Shown in pieces: positions 6,422 to 11,932 of a DNA stretch of 20,990 bases (positions are counted from its first letter, which is position 1; the number at the start of each line of letters is the position of its first letter). The DNA is taken from contig CAJURI010000043.1 of NCBI GenBank assembly GCA_910588795.1, forward strand, positions 1-20,990. Direction: 5' to 3'. The notes beneath the pieces are model-generated. The model had not been told where the DNA came from, ran no database searches, and was given only the letters and a program-made list of their open reading frames with translations. The position numbers and the translations under genes are program-made. The stretch comes from an uncultured Duncaniella sp. GTDB taxonomy: Bacteria > Bacteroidota > Bacteroidia > Bacteroidales > Muribaculaceae.

Positions 6422-7504
6422 ATGAAATCGAAAAGCAATTTTTTTAAGAAGCTGCTCGGCATAGTCAGCTGCATGATTATGGCCGTTGCGTTCAATGCCG
6501 CCGCCGGCGCTACCTGTGCTGTGGCAATCGGCTGCGCCCCTGAAACCGGAGCAATCGCCGGCAATGTTCTGGCACTTGCATTAGGTCAGGCAGCCCCCGC
6601 GGGTTCATTCCGTGCCGGTGTCCTCAAAGAGATATGGACCGGTGAGCAGATCAAACAGTTCCGCACCGCCCTGGAGTCGTGGGGCTGGCTTGCAAGAATC
6701 CGCAGTTATAACCAGTATGTAAATAACGACGTTATCCACTTCGTTGAAATCGGCGGTGACCCCACGGTGCTTGTAAATAATACCACCTACCCAATTCCTG
6801 TTACTGCTCTGGAGGATGCGGACAAGCCTGTGAGTCTTGACAAGTTCACAACCGAGGCAACCCCTGTGACCAATGATGAGCTGCACGCTATCAGTTACGA
6901 CAAAATGGCAAGCGTTCAGGAACGCCACCGCGATGTATTGGTCGAGGCGTTCGGTCAGCGTGCAATACACGCCATTGCCCCGGATGAGAATAAAACCGGC
7001 GTGCCTGTGCTTTTCACTACCGGCGAAGCTGTAGAGGGTCGCAAGCTCATGACTTCGGCTGACCTTTTGGCAATCAAAAGGAGCTTTGACAAAATGGGTA
7101 TACCCAAGCAGGATCGCGTGCTGGTGCTCTGTTCCGACCATGTGAACGACCTGCTCCAGACAGAGCAGCGTTTCAAAGACCATTACAACATTAACCAGAC
7201 CGAGGGCAAAATCGGCCGTTTGTATGGTTTTGACATTTACGAATATGACGGCACACCCTATTACAACTCGGCAGGTAAAAAACTTGCATGGGGTGCTGTT
7301 CCCGGTGCGACCGACTCGCAGAGCTCCGTTGCGTTCTATGCCGGCAGAATGATGAAAGCTGCAGGCTCAACAACATTCTACTGGAGTAAAGCCGAGAACG
7401 ACCCTCAGAACCACCGCAACCTCGTTAACTTTGACCAGTACGGCATTTGTCTGCCTTTGTCTGAGACAAACTGTCGTGCGTCAATAGTCAGCGCAAAAGC
7501 GTAA
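6422..7504 (+). CDS. Major capsid protein
   Basis: 360 residues from the ATG at 6422, chosen because it has the A-rich leader and starts after the protease stop; an in-frame ATG at 6368 would overlap the protease. The body (VLKEIWTGEQIKQFRTALES ... DVIHFVEIGGDPTVLVNN ... VLCSDHVNDLL) matches, from memory, the major capsid proteins of Mu-like Bacteroidales phages. Position after protease/scaffold supports this. Residues 1 to about 55 are unusual: a basic start followed by strongly hydrophobic stretches that look like a signal peptide (KKLLGIVSCMIMAVAFNAAA). This part is probably the delta-like segment removed during maturation. Confidence 0.85.
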   Translation: MKSKSNFFKKLLGIVSCMIMAVAFNAAAGATCAVAIGCAPETGAIAGNVLALALGQAAPAGSFRAGVLKEIWTGEQIKQFRTALESWGWLARIRSYNQYVNNDVIHFVEIGGDPTVLVNNTTYPIPVTALEDADKPVSLDKFTTEATPVTNDELHAISYDKMASVQERHRDVLVEAFGQRAIHAIAPDENKTGVPVLFTTGEAVEGRKLMTSADLLAIKRSFDKMGIPKQDRVLVLCSDHVNDLLQTEQRFKDHYNINQTEGKIGRLYGFDIYEYDGTPYYNSAGKKLAWGAVPGATDSQSSVAFYAGRMMKAAGSTTFYWSKAENDPQNHRNLVNFDQYGICLPLSETNCRASIVSAKA

Positions 7505-7511
7505 AAAACCT

Positions 7512-8141
7512 ATGGCTACACTGAAACAAGGAAGCAGAGGCGCGGAGGTAAAAGCCCTGCAACAGCGGTTAAACCTCATACCTGACGGTATTTTCGGACC
7601 GTTGACCGAGGAAGCCGTCAAGGAGTTTCAGAAGCGTAAGGGGTTAACGGCTGACGGAATAGCCGGAACGCAGACACTTGCAGCTATGGGCGCGACACCC
7701 GGAAAGCGCAAGGTCGATGAAATCATTCTGCACTATACGGCAACGCCGGAGGGTGAGGAGTTTTCAAATACCCGGATAAAAGCAAGCCATTTGGCGCGTG
7801 GCTTTTCTGATATAGGCTACCACTATGTTATCGGACTAAACGGGGAAATCCGCCCCGGGCGGTCCGAGGCAGTGGCCGGAGCGCATTGCACCGGACATAA
7901 TACGCGGTCAATCGGTGTGTGTTACGTTGGCGGATGTCCGCCACGTAAGACCCCGAATTGGCAAAATATCGGGAAGGACACACGAACCCCGGCACAAGAG
8001 GCTACGCTTGTAAAGTTGGTTAAAGAACTTCTCAAGAAATACCCCGGCGCTACTGTTCACGGTCATAACGAATTTGCTAATAAACCGTGCCCCGGCTTCG
8101 ATGTAAAAAAATGGCTCACAAAAGTGGGTATTAAACAGTAA
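7512..8141 (+). CDS. Endolysin: N-acetylmuramoyl-L-alanine amidase with PG-binding domain
   Basis: This 209-residue enzyme would cleave the amide bond between MurNAc and L-alanine during lysis. Residues about 6-60 are a peptidoglycan-binding domain (SRGAEVKALQQRL ... DGIFGPLTEEAVKEFQ ... DGIAGTQTLAAMG). Residues about 66-200 are an Amidase_2/PGRP domain with likely zinc ligands H74 (IILHYTATP), H185 (HGHNEF) and C193 (KPCPGFD), plus Y103/Y105 and K191. No signal peptide is visible, so it needs a holin or similar release. It starts 7 nt after the capsid gene and opens the lysis cassette. Confidence 0.92.
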   Translation: MATLKQGSRGAEVKALQQRLNLIPDGIFGPLTEEAVKEFQKRKGLTADGIAGTQTLAAMGATPGKRKVDEIILHYTATPEGEEFSNTRIKASHLARGFSDIGYHYVIGLNGEIRPGRSEAVAGAHCTGHNTRSIGVCYVGGCPPRKTPNWQNIGKDTRTPAQEATLVKLVKELLKKYPGATVHGHNEFANKPCPGFDVKKWLTKVGIKQ

Positions 8142-8145
8142 CAAT

Positions 8146-8226
8146 ATGAATTGTCGTGCCAGTGAGAGCAGAGCGGAGCTTGCTCCGGCTATGCCGAGCG
8201 CAGCCGACAAAGCATTGGAACAATGA
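8146..8226 (+). other. Leader element, second copy (possible 26-codon ORF)
   Basis: An ATG at 8146 opens 26 codons (MNCRASESRAELAPAMPSAA...) ending TGA immediately before the ATG at 8227. The DNA is related to the minus-strand leader at 4891-5001 (shared GCAGAGCGGAG, then C/TTTG/ACTCC, then GCTATGC). It can fold as GCGGAG-CTTG-CTCCGGC. It may be a translation-coupling leader peptide or a dispersed small repeat. Translation is unproven. Confidence 0.35.
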
Positions 8227-8712
8227 ATGAGCGGCGAAATAATAACAATCATAGTATCGGCGCTTGTTGCGGCGGTATCTGGTCCCGTAGGGGCATGGGT
8301 TGGCCGCAAACTGGAGCGCACTAAATACCGCATTGAACTTAAGACGCTGAGGGCTGAAATGAATAATAAGCTCGCAGAGGTCAAAAGCAATGAGCTTGAA
8401 AACGTGCGAAAGGCTGCGGACATACTGATGGAAAGTATTGTGCCGCCGCTCAAAGCCGAAATAACTAACTTACGCAAAGATGTGCAAAGACTCAACAACG
8501 CACTGGAGCGCATTTGGGGCTGTCGTCATATTGATAGCTGCCCTGTCAAATTCGAGCTGCTGCTCACACCGAAAGGTCGCGGAGCACACCAGGACGGAAA
8601 CAACGGAGCATGTGACGACGAGCGCCAAAGGTTGCGAGGTGCACACCCAACACCAAGAGGCGACCCTGACGAGGGAGACCCAAACCCGGGGGCTGACGGT
8701 TACGGAGATTGA
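8227..8712 (+). CDS. Membrane/coiled-coil lysis protein (holin- or i-spanin-like)
   Basis: 161 residues. Residues about 4-25 are a hydrophobic N-terminal segment (IITIIVSALVAAVSGPVGAWV), followed by a basic turn and a long helical, coiled-coil-prone region (about 35-95: ELKTLRAEMNNKLAEVKS...). Next is a CRHIDSCPV motif with two cysteines. The last about 50 residues are Gly/Arg/Asp/Pro-rich and look like shadow coding, because this DNA also encodes the signal segment of the next gene in another frame. Placement right after the endolysin suggests a holin or inner-membrane spanin role. The sequence does not decide which. Confidence 0.65.
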   Translation: MSGEIITIIVSALVAAVSGPVGAWVGRKLERTKYRIELKTLRAEMNNKLAEVKSNELENVRKAADILMESIVPPLKAEITNLRKDVQRLNNALERIWGCRHIDSCPVKFELLLTPKGRGAHQDGNNGACDDERQRLRGAHPTPRGDPDEGDPNPGADGYGD

Positions 8713-9025
8713 GGTCTACGACACTGAAAAGCAACCCGACCCGGACACCGGACAAAGACCGTTAAAAGCCAAGATCCGGCAGACCCACGGCGAGGAGCAG
8801 CAGAGTAATGAGGCGGCAGATATTACCGCCGAGGAGAAAGCCGAGACCGAAACCGAAGCGGTGCAGACCATTGACGGCGGCACGCTTGACGAAGTGACGG
8901 TAACAGCTACCAAAGCCCCGAGCCTGTGGGAACGGTTGAAAGTCGCCACCCTGATATTGGCTGCAGTTCTGATCCTGTCAGTAGCAGGGTGGAAAATATA
9001 TAATCTAAAACGTAAAAAGATATGA
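8480..9025 (+). CDS. Lipoprotein/TM lysis protein (u-spanin or Rz1-like candidate)
   Basis: 181 residues starting inside the upstream gene, in a different frame; the two genes share 233 nt. The N-terminus is a short signal-like segment (AFGAVVILIAALSNSSCC) with a possible but imperfect lipobox ending SSC. A long polar Thr/Glu/Gln-rich middle follows, then a C-terminal TM helix (about 150-172: LKVATLILAAVLILSVAGW) with a basic tail KRKKI. N-terminal lipid plus C-terminal TM is the layout of unimolecular spanins such as T1 gp11, which join inner and outer membranes. The overlapping start recalls Rz/Rz1. The start at 8480 (MCKDSTTHW) is the only one that keeps the signal segment. It overlaps the next gene by 4 nt. 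Confidence 0.6.
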   Translation: MCKDSTTHWSAFGAVVILIAALSNSSCCSHRKVAEHTRTETTEHVTTSAKGCEVHTQHQEATLTRETQTRGLTVTEIEVYDTEKQPDPDTGQRPLKAKIRQTHGEEQQSNEAADITAEEKAETETEAVQTIDGGTLDEVTVTATKAPSLWERLKVATLILAAVLILSVAGWKIYNLKRKKI

Positions 9026-9399
9026 GCAACGAAACAAAAGAAAAGACCACAGCCGAAATCGCAGCGGAAAATCTGGCAACGATTAATGAAGCCGGCGCCG
9101 TCACTGCGGAGGAGATGGCACACGTCGCGGCAACCTTAGAGACAGCTTCGGCGAAAAAGTCAGGCAAAGGCAAGAACCAGCCCGAGCCGGAACTGGTCGC
9201 AAAACTGAAAGCAGCCCGCGCCAAAGCAAAGGCGGAAACTGACGCCCTTACTGCTGTGGGTAAAGCAGCGTGCCGGCGTCACAGTCTCCCGGCAGTATGG
9301 GTGACAGCCGACGGCCAGTGTTTCAAACAGGAAAATGACGCCCGAAACCACGGCAAAAGTCTGGGATTTTCGGCAGTACCCTTAAAAGTGGAAGCGTAA
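9022..9399 (+). CDS. Conserved phage protein, unknown function
   Basis: 125 residues. An Ala/Glu/Lys-rich helical N-terminal part (1 to about 80) with a low-complexity Lys/Gly stretch is followed by a compact C-terminal motif (PAVWVTADGQCFKQENDARN). I recall similar C-termini in Bacteroidales phage proteins but know no function. The start overlaps the previous stop (ATGA) and the stop overlaps the sheath ATG by one base, so it is expressed with the lysis and tail genes. A head-tail connector or small accessory role is possible; nothing in the sequence proves it. Confidence 0.7.
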   Translation: MSNETKEKTTAEIAAENLATINEAGAVTAEEMAHVAATLETASAKKSGKGKNQPEPELVAKLKAARAKAKAETDALTAVGKAACRRHSLPAVWVTADGQCFKQENDARNHGKSLGFSAVPLKVEA

Positions 9400-10577
9400 T
9401 GGCAACAAGTCTGAATATACAGAGACAGAACGGCAATGTCCCCAAGTCTCTGCCCGGTGAGGACCATATAACCGGTTTTGTGGTCTATCTTCCGGCGGCA
9501 GATATTCCGGCCGCGTTCAAAACCGACCACGTGCAGCCACTCAGCACCATTGACGCGGCGGAGGCTGCGGGTATTAAGGAGGATGCAGCAAGCTGGGGCG
9601 TGCGTGTGCTTCACTATCAGCTCAGCGAACTTTACCGAATTAACCCGGCTGTAAGCCTGTATGTGGCGATCTTCGAGAAGCCGCAGGGTGAGTCCCAGAC
9701 ATTCGCCGAGCTTAAGACAGTGCAGAACTTTGCGGCCGGCCGTATCCGTCAGATCGGCGTATGGTGTGGCGACCGCACCCTTAGCGGTGACGACCTCACG
9801 GCCCTGCAGGGTGTCGCGGACGCACTTGCCGGGGAGGAGGCGGAACTGTCTGTCGTGTACGCCCCGAAAGTGGGCACGCTCAACACAATGCCGGTTAACC
9901 TTGCGGGTGAGAATAAAAGCCGCGTCAGCGTGGTGATAGGTCAGGCAGGAAGCGGCAAAGGAGCAGACCTGTTTAACGACAAGACCAACACCGGGAAAGC
10001 AAGCGTCAGCGGTCTGGGTGTCGTTATGGGCTTGCTTAGCAGCGCAAAGGTTCACCAGTGTATTGCATGGATCAAAGAGTTCCCCACCGGTGTAAGTCTC
10101 CCGGCTTTCGGTGACGGTACACTGTTGCGCGATGTGGATAAAGCATTGCTCGAGACACTTGACACGGCGCGTTATCTGTTCTTTATCACTCATACCGGGC
10201 AAGCCGGAAGCTATATGAATGACAGCCACACAATGGACTCCGCAATCAGCGACTACGCAGCCATTGAGAGCGTGCGAACTATGGATAAGGCTGTGCGCGG
10301 CATACGCACATACGTAAAGCCGGAACTCGGCGGCAACGTATATGTTGACGCTTCCACCGGACAGTTGGCAAGCTATACCGTGGCGCATTTGGAAACTGTG
10401 GCAAACCAAGCCCTCGAGGCTATGGAACGAGCCGGGGAACTTAGCGGCTACAAAGTTGAGATAGACCCGGAGCAGGATGTCGCAAGCACCAGCCTGGTAG
10501 AGTTCGTAATCAAGAATGTTGCAGTCCCGGTTATGCGACATGTGAGAATTAAAATCGGGTTCGCTAAATCCGTATAA
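9399..10577 (+). CDS. Contractile tail sheath protein
   Basis: 392 residues; resembles DUF2586-type sheath proteins of Mu-like Bacteroidales phages. Visible features include ITGFVVYLPAADIPAAF near the N-terminus, the central GQAGSGKGADLFND and SGLGVVMGLLSSAKVHQCIAWI, and the C-terminal sheath-type ending FVIKNVAVPVMRHVRIKIGF. The glycine-rich GQAGSGKG resembles a P-loop but is probably coincidental. It lies directly before the tube gene, the standard order in myoviruses, and implies a contractile tail. Confidence 0.85.
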   Translation: MATSLNIQRQNGNVPKSLPGEDHITGFVVYLPAADIPAAFKTDHVQPLSTIDAAEAAGIKEDAASWGVRVLHYQLSELYRINPAVSLYVAIFEKPQGESQTFAELKTVQNFAAGRIRQIGVWCGDRTLSGDDLTALQGVADALAGEEAELSVVYAPKVGTLNTMPVNLAGENKSRVSVVIGQAGSGKGADLFNDKTNTGKASVSGLGVVMGLLSSAKVHQCIAWIKEFPTGVSLPAFGDGTLLRDVDKALLETLDTARYLFFITHTGQAGSYMNDSHTMDSAISDYAAIESVRTMDKAVRGIRTYVKPELGGNVYVDASTGQLASYTVAHLETVANQALEAMERAGELSGYKVEIDPEQDVASTSLVEFVIKNVAVPVMRHVRIKIGFAKSV

Positions 10578-10600
10578 CCTAAACACAAAAGGCAAAAGCA

Positions 10601-11047
10601 ATGAACGTAAGCATTAAAAACGGCGTGCCTATGGTTAACGGCATGTTAGTTGCGTGGGCTGATATTGTCGTACTTGTCGGCGGTGTGCCTGTTACCGGCA
10701 TTACAGGTGTGGAGTATGGCGATGAGCAGGAAATCGTTAACAAGTGGGGCGCAGGGCGTCACCCGGTGGGACGTGCAAAAGGACGTATAACCCCCTCCGC
10801 TAAAATTACCCTCTACCACGAGGAAGTTGTGGCGCTTCAATCCCAGAGCGTGAACGGACGACTGCAAGACCTCCCACCCATTGAAATACAGGTGAGTTAT
10901 TTGCCTGAAAATGGGGTCGTGGTAACTGACAAGATCCGCAACTGCCATATTTCAAGCAATACTCGCAAGTGGAAAGAGGGAGACACCGGGCAGGAGGTAG
11001 AACTTCCGCTCGTTCCCTCACATATCGAATGGGGCAAAGCTGCATAA
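10601..11047 (+). CDS. Tail tube protein
   Basis: 148 residues, beta-rich, with VVLVGGVPVTGITGVEYGDE near the start and a conserved-looking AGRHPVGRAKGRITPSAKIT segment. Size, position after the sheath and a hydrophobic/acidic strand pattern fit the inner tail tube of Mu-like phages. A C-terminal DKIRNCHISSNTRKWKEGD segment is also typical of tube proteins. It is followed by a strong hairpin at 11072-11097. Confidence 0.8.
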   Translation: MNVSIKNGVPMVNGMLVAWADIVVLVGGVPVTGITGVEYGDEQEIVNKWGAGRHPVGRAKGRITPSAKITLYHEEVVALQSQSVNGRLQDLPPIEIQVSYLPENGVVVTDKIRNCHISSNTRKWKEGDTGQEVELPLVPSHIEWGKAA

Positions 11048-11071
11048 TCCCCATTTCGCACCCTTTTAAGG

Positions 11072-11097
11072 CCGTTAAGGGCTGACCCCCTTAACGG
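11072..11097. other. Hairpin after tail tube gene
   Basis: CCGTTAAGGG (11072-11081) and CCCTTAACGG (11088-11097) form a perfect 10-bp stem with a 6-nt loop. No T-run follows on the plus strand, so it is not a classical intrinsic terminator. It may protect the 3' end of highly expressed sheath/tube mRNA or work as a processing site. Confidence 0.5.
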
Positions 11098-11125
11098 TCA
11101 CTAATAATCAAACTTAAACAGTTAT

Positions 11126-11160
11126 TCTCTGCTTAGGCAGAGCGATTTAAAATCGATTAA
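11126..11160 (+). repeat. Twin-hairpin element, copy 1
   Basis: A 35-nt element with two adjacent hairpins: CTCTGC-TTAG-GCAGAG (11127-11142) and CGATT-TAA-AATCG (11143-11155), then ATTAA. It ends 28 nt before the tail chaperone ATG. Copy 2 at 15321-15355 differs at one base. Likely an RNA-level regulatory or processing element. Confidence 0.75.
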
Positions 11161-11188
11161 AAAACCATTTAACCCCCGATTAAAAAGC

Positions 11189-11527
11189 ATGGAAAAGGTT
11201 AACAACACCCCTAAAGTATTTAACGGCGATTTGACCGAAGCACAGGTTGACGCTTTCAAGGCTCAGCACCGCAAAAGTTTCGCAGTTGAAATTCAGGACG
11301 GCGACGAGGTGCATATCGGCTATTTCAAGCGTCCCACTCTGGAGACTCTCAAGGCTGTAACCAAGGTTGCAAAAAGCGACGAAGTGGAAGCCGGTAAAGT
11401 GATGTTCGACAACTGCTGGCTGGGCGGTAGTAAGGAACTGCGCACCGATGCGCTGCTCTTCATGGCTGTTCAAAAGAAGTTGGGTGAAGTGCTCAACGGC
11501 TTCCAGGGTCTAATAAAAAACTTGTAG
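11189..11527 (+). CDS. Tail assembly chaperone, short form
   Basis: 112 residues; a small acidic protein (FNGDLTEAQVDAFKAQHRKS ... VHIGYFKRPTLETLKAVTKV). Its place between tail tube and tape measure is that of lambda gpG / Mu gp41-type chaperones, which bind the tape measure during tail assembly. It ends ATA AAA AAC TTG TAG, placing an A-AAA-AAC slippery heptamer (11515-11521) just before the stop. A -1 slip gives the longer form ending at 11733. Confidence 0.8.
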   Translation: MEKVNNTPKVFNGDLTEAQVDAFKAQHRKSFAVEIQDGDEVHIGYFKRPTLETLKAVTKVAKSDEVEAGKVMFDNCWLGGSKELRTDALLFMAVQKKLGEVLNGFQGLIKNL

Positions 11528-11733
11528 AGGCGCACACACTGGCGGAGTCTGACGAGGAGGACGGCTTCGCCAAGGGGTGCGCCCTGATCCGGGCTAACCT
11601 GCACATTGATATTGAAAAGATTGAGACGGAGGAGGAATGGGCGCGGCTCTACTGCGAGGCACTATGGCTGGAGCGATGGAGGAACCGGAACCGGGCAGAA
11701 CTTATCGCGTCATTGTTCGGAGAGAAGCCCTAA
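11189..11733 (+). CDS. Tail assembly chaperone, -1 frameshift fusion (G-T type)
   Basis: Slippage at A-AAA-AAC (11515-11521) fuses the chaperone to 70 further residues (LVEAHTLAESDEEDGFAKGC ... ERWRNRNRAELIASLFGEKP) ending TAA at 11731-11733, for about 181 residues in total. After the heptamer there is a 7-nt spacer and then a stem: GGCGCAC (11529-11535) with GTGCGCC (11577-11583), holding an inner stem GGCGGAG (11541-11547) with CTTCGCC (11565-11571, one G:U pair). Slippery site, spacing and stem all fit programmed -1 frameshifting, which is conserved in this gene position across tailed phages. No independent start is evident for the -1 frame. Confidence 0.85.
11521..11733 (+). other. -1 frame extension of the tail chaperone
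   Basis: This open segment has no own start and is entered by frameshifting from the gene at 11189. Its aromatic/acidic composition (WARLYCEALWLERW) is protein-like. Its stop codon overlaps the stop of the convergent antisense gene at 11730. Confidence 0.75.
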
Positions 11734-11876
11734 AGCCAGGGCAGCGAGCCAGGGCCGTCGCCCTTAACCATGCTCCGAAACCCGCGCCACAGCCAGATGA
11801 ACAAGCCGATAAAGCCAAGGACTACGAAGAGTTTCCACAGCAGGGCCAAAACTGATATGATTATTTTGGTAAACAT
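11730..11876 (-). CDS. Antisense membrane microprotein (48 residues)
   Basis: A minus-strand ATG at 11876 opens a 48-residue protein, MFTKIIISVLALLWKLFVVL followed by GFIGLFIWLWRGFRSMVKGD and a short tail. It is one long hydrophobic segment (about 4-30) with a basic C-terminal side, so probably an inner-membrane protein with a single TM. Support beyond the composition is a well-formed promoter just upstream (11903-11932). An upstream in-frame ATG at 11927 lies before the predicted transcript start, so the shorter form is preferred. It is convergent with the tail chaperone and divergent from the tape measure. A superinfection-exclusion or other moron-like role is possible but unproven. Confidence 0.6.
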   Translation of the reverse strand: MFTKIIISVLALLWKLFVVLGFIGLFIWLWRGFRSMVKGDGPGSLPWL

Positions 11877-11902
11877 GGTCTTGTTACTTTGGTAAGGTGC
11901 TA

Positions 11903-11932
11903 CAAATATAGCGAATAAAAACGACATGGCAA
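11903..11932 (-). promoter_or_regulatory. Minus-strand promoter for the antisense microprotein
   Basis: On the minus strand TATATTTG (11910-11903) is an exact TAnnTTTG -7 box. A TTG trinucleotide (11932-11930) lies 19 nt upstream, matching the Bacteroidetes -33 box at the right spacing. The start site would fall near 11897-11900, about 20-25 nt before the microprotein ATG. The promoter overlaps the start of the tape measure gene. Confidence 0.6.

Noticed and set aside
9940..9970. P-loop-like GQAGSGKG in the sheath protein
   Set aside because: Sheath proteins are not ATPases; no Walker B or AAA+ context. Glycine-rich loop by chance.
9279..10601. 440-codon open frame on the minus strand opposite the sheath gene
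   Set aside because: It mirrors the sheath gene over its full length, has a Cys/His-rich implausible composition, no promoter or leader, and is best explained as a shadow of codon bias in the sheath gene.
11637..11855. 72-codon plus-strand frame after the tail chaperone
   Set aside because: Overlaps the -1 frameshift extension, which has better coding character and a full frameshift signal; this frame is low-complexity Pro/Ala/Arg.
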